Shown here: positions 23,501 through 35,130 of the stretch, one piece after another
Layout: each line of letters opens with the position of its first letter
Numbering within the stretch: position 1 is the stretch's first letter
Origin: Ahaetulla prasina
Taxonomy: Eukaryota > Chordata > Lepidosauria > Squamata > Colubridae
Length of the DNA: 64,000 nucleotides
Assembly (NCBI RefSeq): GCF_028640845.1
Contig: NC_080546.1
Coordinates: 70,640,723-70,704,722, forward strand
Reading direction: 5' to 3'
The notes under the pieces: generated by a model
Told to the model about the DNA's origin: nothing
The model's input: the letters and a program-made list of their open reading frames with translations, nothing else
Databases searched by the model: none
Position numbers and translations under genes: made by a program

Positions 23501-23636
23501 CAGTGGTCCTGAAATCTTTCTGGCTCCGTAGGCTGGCAGTAGCAGGAGGGGAAGGGGGAGGGGATGGTTCTGCATGCCTGCCACTTGCATGGCCCAGTTC
23601 CCAACAGATCGTGGAACCAGGGGTAGGGGAACCCTG
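23501..23636. mobile_element. hAT-type MITE, 136 bp
   Basis: Begins CAGTGGTCCTGAAATC and ends GGGGAACCCTG. Flanks ccttagaa (23493-23500) and ctttagaa (23637-23644) form an 8-bp duplication with one mismatch. It lies just upstream of the last FNIP2 exon. Confidence 0.7.
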
Positions 23637-23849
23637 CTTTAGAACATTTAAATGTGAATGTCTTCTTTATTATTTATAGTCCCAGATCAATAAAAATGTG
23701 GATGTAATCTTTTAAAGAAAAGAAGGTGAATACATACAGAATGGAAGGCTTATTTTTAAAATATGGTGTTACTCAATTCCAATTCATTGGAATGCTTAAG
23801 TAATTTTTATGTACCTTAAATATTAACACTTTCTCATTTTCATTTCTAG

Positions 23850-23928
23850 GATTGAATCCAATGACTTGCCACTGCTGGCTGCTATAGCAAGTACTCATTC
23901 ACCATATGTAGCTCAAATACTCCTTTAA
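23850..23928 (+). CDS. FNIP2: FNIP2 terminal coding exon
   Basis: The acceptor CATTTCTAG precedes it. It completes the split glycine codon, then encodes [20 protein letters not shown] and AQILL followed by TAA at 23926-23928. This is the invariant FNIP C-terminus, so the gene end is certain. Summing the eight exons gives about 725 codons in this window, against about 1100 for a whole FNIP2. Confidence 0.96.
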
Positions 23929-24330
23929 ACTACAGATAAACTCTTTTCTCTCAAAGATTTGGGAGTGAATAATAGACACAAAAGAAGAGAGTTTGTGACA
24001 GCAGTTCATTACATCTCATTTGGTTTCCTGCCTTTTATGTGGATATTTATCAGTGGATTTTTAGTTTACATGATATAAAAGGTATTCAGGGTTTTTATAT
24101 TGTTTATGCATCCTTGTATTTTAATGAATGAAAGGATTAAACATTAATGATGGATACTTTGTTTATGTATAGCAGCTAACTAAACAGACTATCAAAAATA
24201 CAATTTCCTTCTTTTGCATATTTGTCATATTTTTCTGAATTTCTTCAATAAGGGGTTCTAAGCAAATAGTTTGAATGCATACTTTCCTTTTTTCTATATA
24301 AACGAGACAATAAACCAATATATCTATCTG
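23929..24330 (+). other. FNIP2: FNIP2 3' UTR (minimum extent)
   Basis: Non-coding AT-rich sequence after the stop codon. The 3' UTR may run further; nothing in the sequence fixes its end. Confidence 0.5.
24309..24314 (+). promoter_or_regulatory. Candidate polyadenylation signal for FNIP2
   Basis: AATAAA about 380 bp after the stop codon. Other candidates (ATTAAA near 24136, AATAAA near 25836) exist, so the choice is tentative. Confidence 0.35.
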
Positions 24331-26306
24331 GACAGAACTGCCTCTCTTCAGAAGAAGGATTCAGAATTCAGCTACTAGGTAGCAACTTGATTAGCTGGCT
24401 AGTATTTCAAATGGGCAAAGAAAGCCAAAAGTTATTCAAAAAAGAAGAGGAGGAGGAGGAACAAGAAGAAAAAATAATTTTGTGTTATCAGTAGATAAAA
24501 GTGGGCGGAAACTGGTGTACATCTGCTTCAAATTTAGCTTATTGCAAATGCTACCTCTTGAAGGCCTCATCTTGGATTCTAATTTCTGGGAGATGTGAAA
24601 AAGTAGATGAACTGTGAAAATTTATCCTGTGCTACCAGCAAAAATGAAAGTTTAGAAACAATATAGTTATAAACCTGCATAAACTCTGGATAGGTTATTT
24701 TGAAAGGTAATTATATCATTGCCCTGATAACTCTAGCTAAACTGTATAAACAGGATTCACCTTTAAAGTAAATGATTGAAATGTTCAGAAGACATTCCAG
24801 AGGTGTTATGTGGGAAGAGAGGTAAATATAATAGCAATCATTCAGTAATTAATTAGGATATCTACAGATACATGAACAATCCTACAGAATGTTTTATATT
24901 AGCTTTTCAGTGCCTTCCACTATCTTGAATCTAGAAGAACTTATGAGACCAGGCATATGATATCCATCTCTTTGTCTAAAGTAATACATGCATCTCTATG
25001 CTTGTACATCATTGTTTTGAAATATTGGGTTTTACTTGGCTTGGGGATAAGAACCTGTAGCCTTTCCATTGTTGTATCCCCTATCAACATTGCTCCTAGT
25101 GAAGGATGCTGAAAGTTGTAATTCAGCTATATGGGAACCATTATCTTCCTATCCATGTTTTAAGGCATAGGGTTCAGTATAGAAGCTGTAAAGTTTATCG
25201 AGTACTTTGAATTACTATGACAAGTTAGAAGGGAGTCTTTTTAGAAGGCTCCCAAATGGTTCAATGATGAGATTGTTTTATTCTTATTCTTCTAATAACA
25301 TTTCTGTTTTGGACTGAGCAATATTACATGAAGGTATAAAATGCTGACAACATACGTAGTGCTGGTAATTTTTGATGCAAAGTTTATCCATACAATGATT
25401 TAATATTATAGCATTTCCTTGTTTTTCCTTTTTATTTATTGTTCAGCTTATCAAAGCTTTCATTACAACATTTAATCATTTGAGATTTTGACATTCCTAA
25501 TTTATAGCATCTAGATGTGTATCCTTAGCATTATTCCCTATATGTTATACCTGCTGTAAACCACCCTTTTAAAAAAGAGAAAGAAACTTTATTTTTTTCT
25601 AAATTGAAGCTCCATTATGAAAAGTAAAATACTGGGGCTAGTTTTTAAATTTTGTTACATACCTTTTCAGGATATACATTCTATTTGCATTAATGGTGCA
25701 TTAACCCAGATATAAGGTAATATTATCTAATAATATATTAGTAGATAAACTTTTTTTTAAAAAAAAAGTATTGATAGGTTCCATCATATTTAATTGAAAA
25801 ATAACCTAGATTAGAATTGTGATTTTAGGGAAAATAAAATTTTCACCTTAAATAATACTACCTCAGTTAACTGAATAAATTGCTACTAAGGTGAATCTCA
25901 AATTTCTGCTTTTGTGGACGAATTGTGCTCAAGCATTTGCAGGACAGAAGCTACAGTGTATCTATGATTATTCATGGATGATTTTTATTAGCATGCTTTA
26001 GTTAAGTTTTTTTTTTATAAGTTTAAACTGATAAATGTGTAGGAAAAAACCTGAAACTGACATAATAGAAACAGTATCCTCAATTTAAAAGATTCTCGAG
26101 TTTTTAAATGGTATAACAGAATTTTATATGTAAAATAAAAATAAGCAAACTTGGTAGAGTAAGGGTAGTATTCTGAAAATGGGCCGTATATTTTCAGATA
26201 TCCATAGGTTGTATTTTCCAACAGAAAGCATGGGTGTTTTTTTAAGAACGGAAGCAGAAAGAAATACTGCTAGCTTATTTTAAAAATGTGGATAAGTAAT
26301 TTGTAA
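24331..26306. other. Intergenic or 3' UTR sequence, no feature recognised
   Basis: AT-rich unique-looking sequence with a short GAGGAG run near 24445. No exon or repeat family could be supported. Confidence 0.4.
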
Positions 26307-26878
26307 TGCAGGTAGTCCTTGACTTTCTACCACAACTGAGCCCAAAATTTCTGTTGCTAAGTCGGACATTTGTTAAGTGACTTTTGCCCCATTTTTGCAG
26401 CAGCACTTAGACTTATATACTGATTCATCATATTTTACAGCCCTCTCTAAGCGGTTTACAGAGTCAGCCTATTGCCCCCAACAATCTGGGTTCTCATTTT
26501 ACTGACCTCGGAAGGATGGAAGGCTGAGTCAACCTTGAGCTGATGAGAATTGAACTGCTGGCAGTTAGCCGAATTAGCCTGCAATACTGCATTCTAACCA
26601 CTGTGCCATCATGGCTCTTTTTTTACAACCTTTCTTAACACAGTTGTCAAGTGAACCATTGCAGTTACTAAGCTAGTAACACGGTTGTTAAGTGAATCTG
26701 GCTTCCCCATTGTCTTTGCTTGTCAGAAGGTTGCAGAAGGTCATTACATGACCCTGGGACATTGCAGTGGTCATAAGTGTGAAAAACAGTCATAGGTCAC
26801 TTTTATAGGTCATAAGTCACTGACCCATTGTAGCTTTGAACAGTCACTAAATGAATTGCAAGTTGAGGACTGCCTGTA
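26307..26878. mobile_element. R repeat split by a Sauria SINE
   Basis: The left part (26307-26398) begins tgcaggtagtccttgacttt and the right part (26618-26878) ends gttgaggactgcctgta. The interior blocks match 10603-10990 in order. The SINE at 26399-26617 interrupts it, so the R copy is older than that SINE. Confidence 0.75.
26399..26617 (-). mobile_element. Sauria-type SINE nested in the R repeat
   Basis: Minus-strand order: head gagccatgatggcacagtgg, body with gactcagccttccatccttc, tail tatataagtctaagtgctgc. T-rich sequence on both sides may be the target duplication. Confidence 0.85.
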
Positions 26879-27387
26879 TAAGAAATACAATTAAAATTTT
26901 TGTATGTTGATGTCTAATATTTAAAGACTTGCCATATTTTGGGAATCTCATCTGAAATGAGCTGTTCCGGAACTGATAATTGTTGAAGAGGAGTGGACTT
27001 TCAAAATACCAGCATAAATAGCTCTGTTTTTCCAAGCACAACAACTCTTTCACAAACTGGGTCAATAAACTGGATTACTTGAGTTAAGTAACATGTTACT
27101 TATTAAGGAAAGACACAGAGTTCTATAGGATATCTCCAGAGAGAGCGTGGAAGTACTACATGTGAATATGAGTACTAGTGTCAAACTGGAAGCGTCTTAC
27201 TTTGGCTATAAATGAGCAGTTATCATGTGTCAATGGGGGGAGGGGCAGATTAGTGCAATAACTTATTTGTGAATAAACTAATACTAAAATACTGCTTTTC
27301 TATTCTGTTCCACTATCAGGCTGACAGGATTATTTTGTACCTGTTTCCAACAGAGGGGTGTGTGAAATCTCTTAAATCTCTTTTCTT

Positions 27388-28105
27388 AAATGAAAAACAT
27401 TTAGGCAAAAAAACCCAAAATGCACAGGTACCGTATATGTGGTACCTTGCTAGTACCTGTTAGAGGGATCTTGGAGTCCTAGTGGACAACCATTTAGATA
27501 AGAGCCAGCAGTGTGCAGCAGCTGCCAAAAAAGCCAACACGGTTCTGGGCTGCATAAACAGAGGGATAGAATAAAGATCATGTGAAATGTTATTACCACT
27601 TTATAATGCCTTGGTAACACTTGGAACACAATTTACACACAATGTAAAAAAGATGTTGAGACTCTAAAAAGAGTTCAGAGAAGAGCAACAAAGATGATTA
27701 GGGGACTGGAGGCTAAAACATATGAAGAACGGTTGCAGGAACTGGGTATGTCTAGTTTAATGAAAAGAAGGACTAGGGGAGACATGATAGCAGTGTTCCA
27801 ATATCTCGGGTTGCCACAAAGAAGAGGGAGTCAAACTATTCTCCAAAGCACCTGAGGGTAGAACAAGAAGCAATGGGTGGAAACTAATCAAGGAGAGAAG
27901 CAACTTAGAACTAGGGAGAAATTTCCTGACAGAACAATAAGTGGAACAACTTGCCTGCAGAAGTTGTGAATGCTCCAACACTGGAAATTTTTAAGAAAAT
28001 GTTGGATAGCCATTTGTCTGAAATGGTGTAGGGTTTCCTGCCTTGGCAGGGGGTTGGATTAGAATACCTCCAAGGTCCCTTCCAACTCTGTTATTATGTT
28101 AAATA
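27388..28105 (+). mobile_element. CR1 LINE 3' fragment
   Basis: Starts at the same internal CR1 point as 21012 (aggcaaaaaaacccaaaatg) and follows that copy to the end, finishing ctccaaggtcccttccaact plus TTATGTTA. Small deletions (near 27617 and 27930) destroy the frame. Confidence 0.88.
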
Positions 28106-28547
28106 GATCCTTATTTTCTGTAGTTTCGTAATTAATGGCAGCCAAGCTAGGAGCTACAGTGTTAGCAAATTAAGAAATGTTACCTTAAGCAAGACTGTAC
28201 ATATTCAATATGTTTGTAAGTCTTTGCTGCTTGATTTCAGTTTGTTATCTCCTCGGTGGTCAGAAGTCAGATTGTAAAGTGCAGATGCAAACTAATCAGA
28301 GAAGTGCAGAAAATCAGAAGTGTGCACATTAAACTGCAAACAGAGAAGACTTGAGCTGAGTAATAGTATCACTTGCTTGACCTTCTCTAAATTGAAAGCA
28401 TATTTTAATTTTTTTTCTTCCATCAGAAGATCTTCAACTGGTTTGTCAAAAATTGTGTGGCAAAAAAAGCCCTCTTGATTGTCACATTGGCATGCTAGCT
28501 CTGCATAAGCAGGAGAGTATTTGATGACCATGTTCAACCTTACAGCC

Positions 28548-28645
28548 ACTTGTCTGAAGTGGTAAAGGATCTCCTGCTTAAGCAGGGGATTGATCTAGAA
28601 GGCCTCCAAGGTCCCTTCCAGCTCTATTCTGATTGATTGAACCCC
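28548..28645 (+). mobile_element. CR1 LINE 3' end, short
   Basis: gtggtaaaggatctcctgct to aaggcctccaaggtcccttcc, then (ATTG)n-like tail. A different subfamily from the copy at 19135. Confidence 0.75.
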
Positions 28646-28881
28646 CAAGGGCAGTCTGAGATAAGATGTATTAGGAAGAATAGATGCTGTATTTTTATTT
28701 ATTTATTTATTGTTTATATTTATATACCGCCCTATCTCCCAAAGGACTCAGGGCGGTTTACAGGCATTTAAAAGCAAAAAATACAATAAATACAATTCTA
28801 AAAACAATTAAAAAACTTATTCAAAAGCCTTAATTAAAAATATAAAAATTAAAACCCAAGATAAAACCCACAAACTAAAAT

Positions 28882-30058
28882 CTAACTCAGTCCTGCGCAG
28901 TTAAATAGGTATGTTTTAAGCTCGCGGCGGAAGGTCCGAAGGTCCGGAAGCTGACGAAGTCCTGGGGGCAGTTCATTCCAGAGGGTGGGAGCCCCCACAG
29001 AGAAGGCCCTTACCCTGGGCGTCGCCAGACGACATTGCCTCGCTGACGGCACCCTGAGGAGTCCCTCTCTGTGAGAGCGCACGGGTCGGTGAGAGGTATT
29101 CGGTAGCAGCAGGCGGTCCCGTAGATAACCCGGCCCTATGCCATGGAGCGCTTTAAAGGTGGTCACCAAAACCTTGAAGCGCACCCGGAAGGCCACAGGC
29201 AGCCAGTGCAGGCTGCGAGGATGGTGTTATACGGAGCCACGAGGGCTCCCTCTATCACCCGCGCAGCCGCATTCTGGACTAACTGCAGCCTCCGGATGCC
29301 CTTCAAGGGGAGCCCCATGTAGAGAGCATTGCAGTAATCCAGGCGAGACGTCACGAGTGCGTGGGTGACTGTGCACAGGGCATCCCGGTCCAGAAAGGGG
29401 CGCAACTGGCACACCAGGCGAACCTGGTAAAACGCTCTCCTGGAGATGGCCGTCAAATGATCTTCCAAAGACAGCCGTTCATCCAGGAGGACGCCTAAGT
29501 TGCGCACCCCCTCCATCGGGGCCAATGACTTGCCACCGATGGTCAGCCGCGGATTTAGCTGACTGTACCGGGATGCCGGCATCCACAGCCACTCTGTCTT
29601 GGAGGGATTGAGCTTGAGCCTGTTTCTCCCCATCCAGACCCGTACAGCCTCCAGACACTGGGACAGCACTTCGATAGCTTCATTGGGGTGGTCCGGCGTG
29701 GAAAGGTACAGCTGGGTGTCATCCGCATACAGCTGATACCTCACGCCGAAACCACTGATGATCTCACCCAGCGGCTTCATGTAGATAAAGAACAGAAGGC
29801 GAGAGGATCGACCCCGCGGCACCCCACAAGTGAGGCGCCTCGGCCCACCTCTGCCCCTGTCAACACCGACTGCGACCGGTCGGAGAGATAGGAGGAGACC
29901 CACCGATAAACGGTGCCTCCCACTCCCAATCCCTCCAGCCGGCGCAGCAGGATACCATGGTCGATGGTATCGAAAGCCGCTGAGAGGTCTAATAGGACCA
30001 GGGCAGAGGAACAACCCCTATCCCTGGCCCTCCAGAGATCATCCACCAACGCGACCAA
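28882..30058 (-). pseudogene. L2 reverse transcriptase, frameshifted
   Basis: Motifs in order: ALVLLDLSAAFDTIDHGILL (near 30000), a frame change near 29820, FGVRYQLYADDTQLYLST with the active-site ADD (near 29730), LKLNPSKTEWLW, GVLLDERLSLEDHL and LDYCNALYMGLPL. The C-terminal block VLVTTFKALHGIGPGYLRD is at 28882-29196 in another frame. At least two frameshifts. Confidence 0.85.
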
Positions 30059-30316
30059 AGCCGTCTCTGTGCTGTAACCGGCCGGAAACCGGACTGGAAC
30101 GGGTCTAGATAGACGGTTTCATCCAGGTGCAGGGAAACTGATATGCCACCATATTTCTACAACCTTCGCGGCGGGTTGGAGACTGGACGATAATTACCTA
30201 AAACAGCCGGGTCCAGGAAGGCTTCTTAAGGAGGGTCTCACCACCGCCTCTTTCAAGGCGGCCGGAAAGACACCTCCACCAAAGAAGCGATCGTAATCGC
30301 CTGAGCCAGCCTCGTG

Positions 30317-30847
30317 TCACCTCCTGAGTGGCCAGCACCAGCCAGGAGGGCACGGGTCCAGTAAACACGTGGTGGCATTCAGTCTACCCAACAACCTGTC
30401 CATGTCCTCGGGAGCCACAGGGTCAAACTCATCCCAGACAATGTCACCAAGACCACCCTCGGACGCCTCACCTGAGTCACCGCAATCTTGGTCCAACCCG
30501 TCCCGAAGCTGAACAATTTTATCGTATAGATAACCGTTAAACTCCTCAGCACGTCCCTGCAGCGGGTCATCCCGCTCCCCCTGGTGAAGAAGGGAACGAG
30601 TCACCCGGAACAGGGCGGCTGGGCGGTTATCTGCCGACGCAATGAGGGAGGAGGCGTAGCAACGCCGCTTCCTCAATGCCACTAGGTAAGTCCTTGTATA
30701 GGACTTCACTAGTGACCGATCAGCCTCTGAACGGCTAGACCTCCAGGAACTCTCTAGGCGTCTTCTCCGGCGCTTCATCCCCCTCAGCTCCTCGGAGAAC
30801 CAGGGAGCCGGTTGGGACCTGCGCCGGGTCAGAGGCCGCAAAGGCAC
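30317..30847 (-). pseudogene. L2 linker between endonuclease and RT
   Basis: Encodes SQPAPWFSEELRGMKRRRRR, LEKSW-like basic helix, SYTRTYLVALRKRRCYAS and RPAALFRVTRSLLHQ, typical of L2/CR1 linkers. It is in a different frame from the endonuclease. Confidence 0.75.
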
Positions 30848-30922
30848 GACACGATCTAAGGCCCCCGCCGCGGCCCGTTCCCAGGCCGCAACAAGTTCCC
30901 CACGCGTGCCGTGGGCCAGACC

Positions 30923-32092
30923 TCAGGAATGGCCCAAGCTCCGTCCGAACCTCTCCGGTCCATCAGGCGCCTGGGACGGAACCAACGCATCGGCTCCGTC
31001 TCCCTGCGGTGTTGGGTGGCGGTCAGAAAGTCTAGGCGAAGGAGAGTGATCTGACCATGACAAAGGTTCGGTGACTATTTCCTTTAAGTCCAGATCTCTC
31101 GACCACTGACCAGAGACAAAAATCAAATCGAGTGTACCACCCCCGGTATGGGTAGGGCCATCAACTACTTGCGTCAGGTCTAAGGCCGTCATGGAAGCCA
31201 TGAACTCCCGAGCTGCTGTCGATGACGAGCCGGAAGAAGGCAAGTTAAAGTCCCCCATGACTAAAAGTCTGGGGGTTTCAACTGCCACCCCAGCAAGCAC
31301 CTCCAGGAGCTCGGGCAGGGCAGCTGTCACGTAGCAAGGAGCCAGGTATGCGACCAGCAAGCCCATCTGACATCTATGGCCCCACTTCACAAGGAGGGAT
31401 TCACACCCGACAATCTGAGGTACAGTGGTCTCCCTCGGCTCCAGACTCTCTCTAATCACAACCGCCACCCCCCCACCCCTACCCTGGGCTCTCGGCTGAT
31501 GAAATGCACGGAAACCTGGTGGGCACATCTGCACCAGGGGCACGCCCCCTTCTGCGCCCAACCAGGTTTCCGTAATGCCTATAAAGTCCGCGGCACCCCC
31601 CTGAATAAGGTCGTAAATTAGGGGGGCCTTATTGGCCACGGACCGAGCATTACATAACATCAGCCGAAGGCCCAGGCTCTGAGGGTCTTGGCTATCCGGG
31701 GAACGGGAGAAGTCTGGGGGCTCGGGGCGCGCGATCGCCTGCAAATATCGAGCGCGTGCCCCCTTAACACGATCCGAGCCCCCGCTTCCGCCAAAACTGC
31801 CCCTCCCCCAAACCGTGCAAATAACGCCACCCTCCACCAATGGAACCTGAACTCCCCCCATAACCTTCGGACCTATTAGCTCACCGCCACGAGCATGCGC
31901 AGGAACTGATACCCCACCCAGCGGGTTTCCCCCAACACCCACCCTACCCCTCCCACCCCTTAAAAATGCCCTATCTAAAAAACCCCAAAGGCTCTTCCTC
32001 TTCGCATGCCACCTCTGTGGATCCCAAGATCCGTCATTGAGGCCGGCCCTTGGTAATAAAACGGGCCATTCCTGTATGATGTTCTTAAGCAT
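30923..32092 (-). pseudogene. L2 endonuclease domain (389-codon open frame)
   Basis: The apurinic-type endonuclease carries LMLCNARSVANKAPLIYDLI, DFIGITETWLG, RLLVMGDFNLPSSGSS, a THTGGGTLDLIFVSG block and SDHSP, the expected series of catalytic motifs. The frame is open throughout but runs out before the linker. The true start is not certain. Confidence 0.82.
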
Positions 32093-32095
32093 TAT

Positions 32096-32342
32096 AGAAT
32101 GAATAAATCAAGGCAGGCAGGTATTTGTGTTCATTTACTATACACTTTTGCTTATAAGAATGCAAAGATAGCTATCTCTTTTATCAGTTATATCTGTATT
32201 ACTGTATGTACTACATTTTAAAATAACTTTTTATAGATATTTCATGGTGAGCATGTCTGATGCCCCTTAAATAATTTCGAAAGAAGAAAATTGCACTGAA
32301 TTATAATGGCTTCCACATTAAAATCTAATGTTTTATGGGGAT
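32096..32342. other. No feature recognised
   Basis: AT-rich spacer between the L2 and the next repeat. Confidence 0.4.
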
Positions 32343-32745
32343 TTTTAAATTTTTTTTTAATAGAATTCTTTATTGGCAAAGTGTGATTGGACACACAAGG
32401 AATTTGTCTTCCGTGTACAAGCTCTCAGTGTATATAAAAGCTATAAGTGATAAATCATGATCATAGTCATAAAAATATATTCATAAATCATAAGATACAA
32501 CACTTGTTGATAGTCATAGGATACTAAATAAGCAATCAATATAAATCATACTAGGAAACTAAAAATCATAAAGATACAAGCAACAAAGTTATAGTCATAA
32601 GTAGAAAAGGAGATAGGTAATAAGAAAGATGAGAAGAATAATAGTAATACAGTCTTACTAAATAGTTTGACAGTGTTGTGGGAATTAGTTATTTAGAAGA
32701 GTGATGGCATGGAGGAAAAAACTGTAATTACTGCAACAATGCTTC
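32343..32745 (-). mobile_element. Unnamed interspersed repeat, minus orientation
   Basis: Starts with a T tract and tagaattctttattggcaaa, then gtgtgattggacacacaagg. The start looks like the reversed poly(A) end of a retroelement. The body has many cataaatcata-like motifs. I recognise it as repeat-like but cannot name it. Confidence 0.45.
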
Positions 32746-32751
32746 AATTTG

Positions 32752-33506
32752 ATTTTTTATTTTTTATTTATTATTTAAACTTTTATACCGCCCTTCTCCC
32801 GAAGGACTCAGGGCGGTATACAGCCTACATTAAAACAGTTAAATATACAAACTTAAAATAACAATTAAAAAACTTATTCAATAAAGGCCGAAATTAAAAC
32901 CGTCAAATTGACCATATTAAAATACCCAATAAAATTATTAAAATTGAAAAAATTTAAAAATTTAAAATTCAGGCCAGTCCCGCTTGGATAAATAGATAGG
33001 TTTTCAATTCCCGGCGAAAGGACCGAAGGTCAGGTAATTGGCGTAAACCGGGGGGAAGTTCGTTCCAGAGAGTAGGTGCTCCCACAGAGAAGGCCCTTCC
33101 CCTGGGGGCCGCCAGCCGACATTGCTTGGCGGACGGCACCCTGAGAAGACCCTCTCTGTGAGAGCACACGGGTCAGTGGGAGGCATGAGGTAACAGCAGG
33201 CGGTCCCGTAAGTACCCGGGCCCTAAACCATGGAGCGCTTTAAAGGTGGTAACCAGCACCTTGAAGCGCACCCGAAAGACCACAGGTAGCCAGTGCAGAC
33301 TGCGCAGGAGTGGTGTTACCCGGGAGCAACGTGATGCTCCCTCAATCACCCGCGCAGCTGCATTCTGGACTAACTGGAGTCTCCGAGTGCACTTCAGGGG
33401 TAGCCCCATGTAGAGAGCATTGCAATAATCCAGACAAGAAGTGACGAGAGCATGAGTGACCGTGCATAAGGCATCCCAGTCAAGAAAGGGGCGCAAAGCA
33501 ATTTGA
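32752..33506 (-). mobile_element. L2 LINE, 5' truncated second copy
   Basis: 3' end ccgcccttctcccgaaggac at the left. The C-terminal RT part encodes RPFLDWDALCTVTHALVTSC and CNALYMGLPLKCTRRLQLV, matching the 28691 copy. It stops at about 33506. Confidence 0.88.
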
Positions 33507-34745
33507 AATGAATATGCTTTGAGAGACTTCAATTTATTAATATTTTTCTCTTTAAAACATCTCCATTTAACATCTAAACCCTAGAAAATTCACAAAGACG
33601 TGCTAGGCCAATGAATGATCAACAGGTAAAAGTAAGACTTTTTATTATTACTGCATCCGTGAAAGAAACTTTCTGAATGGAACTAAGATATGAAAGGTGG
33701 GGTTGTTGCAGAGGGGGGTGGGGAAGCCACAGCTAAACAGATTGACCAGCAGAGTTAAAAAGCTTTGACCTACTTGGAGGAGGACATAAGATTAGCTTAA
33801 TGACATATGCTGGCAAACTATCATTAAATGACATGCATCTGTTTCTTGTTGAGCTCCTAAGCTGCTGCTGAGGGTGGGGATGTTTTGAAGAACTGCAGAT
33901 AATGAAATGCATATAGCCAGCAATTTAGCAAGGTCAAGATCTTTAGAAATAAATTGGATTTTTTACATCCAGTGTTACAACAATCTGCCAAAAGTCTATA
34001 TGATATGGGAATCCTCTGAGTAGAGGATTTCTATCAAAACCAGTACCTTAACTGAGACTAAATGCCAGAAAAAATGTATTTTATATATTAAGATATGCTT
34101 CAGGTTTTGAGCACTTATAATCTAAGTCTTCTGAATAATTATCACTGTATTTTAAAAGTTCACATTTTTTTTAAAAAAAGATGTTTTTGTTAGCTTTAGG
34201 TTTTAAATCTAAAATACATTTTCTGCCACTATTACATTAGTTTGAAATTTGTTATGTTATTTATGAAATTTTGTTTTTTGAACTTTTTTCTACACTAAAT
34301 AAATTGTATGGAGTAATTTAGACCTTAGAATTGATGGAGAAATAGCTATATGAAAGATTTGGATGGATAGTAGGAGTTTTCCTTTGATTAGTTATTAGAT
34401 AATAATAATGAGTTCTAATCATTTTCAGTGTTAAAACAAATATTTTTATTATCCCCTACTAGCTGTATTTACAATTACATTTATTAATATTTTGATTTGG
34501 GCTGTGGTATTTTCATCCTTGGAGACACTTGCATTATTAGAGTGAATCACTAAATTCTTTAAGACCAAAAGCCCCCAATCAGTCGTTACAAATATTTGTT
34601 AATATATTGGTTTGATATAAAGTCTGGATGGAATAAAAAACTTGAAACCACCATTTTATTTAAATAATGGGAAAATATTGTAACCTGAATATCAAAATCT
34701 CACCAGAGATATTCAGCTTATACAACAAAAAATATTTCAGTTATA
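33507..34745. other. No feature recognised
   Basis: AT-rich intergenic sequence without convincing ORF or repeat. Confidence 0.4.
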
Positions 34746-35130
34746 TTGCATGGCATGGGTCCGTCCCACCCTTGCTGGCAGAAAAGGCATGCTATGGGCT
34801 CCATTGATCCAACTATTCCAGTTAGCAAGCTCCAGGAGAAGGGCCTTCTCTGCCATTGTGTCTGCCTCCTGGAACATCAAACCCCCAATATGAGTCGGCC
34901 CCTCCTAACCTTTCACAAGAGCCTAAAGACTTGTCTCTGCCAATTAGTGGCCCACTGGGGGAGCATCACAGTAGAGGTAGTTGATTGATTAACAAAGATC
35001 CCACCTCTTCCTCACCGTGCTCCTGTCCTCCCCATCTGTAATTGGACCATAGTGTGTGGTATTAATTTATGTTACCCTGTGGTAAGATGGGAGGCCAATA
35101 AATGTTATAAATAAATAAATATTTGACCCC
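34746..35130 (+). mobile_element. L2-like LINE 3' end fragment
   Basis: Contains gagaagggccttctctgcca, a tttcacaagagcctaaagac block, and ends gatgggaggccaataaatg plus (AAAT)n, the tail also seen at 6772. Confidence 0.6.

Larger units (their letters stand above)
15466..23849 (+). other. FNIP2 last intron, enlarged by nested LINEs
   Basis: About 8.4 kb, of which about 5.3 kb is an L1 with an inserted CR1. It also has (TG)n, R-type sequence and two hAT MITEs. Stretches 15625-16640 and 22226-23015 show no recognised feature. Confidence 0.8.
28691..32095 (-). mobile_element. L2-clade LINE, long copy (about 3.4 kb)
   Basis: The 3' end is at the left, with TTTA-type tail and the block ccgccctatctcccaaagga. 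Reading leftwards from 32095 there are an endonuclease, a linker and a reverse transcriptase, in the order usual for L2/CR1 LINEs. GC content is well above the surroundings. Frame changes break the pol frame. A preceding ORF1 is not seen, so the copy is probably 5' truncated. Confidence 0.88.

Noticed and set aside
2290..23928. FNIP1 instead of FNIP2
   Set aside because: The [19 protein letters not shown] and [15 protein letters not shown] segments fit FNIP2 as I remember it; a search could confirm. The flanking SPMIP2-like exon also fits the FNIP2 locus.
31376..31879. Plus-strand ORFs within the L2
   Set aside because: They lie opposite the endonuclease frame in GC-rich sequence.
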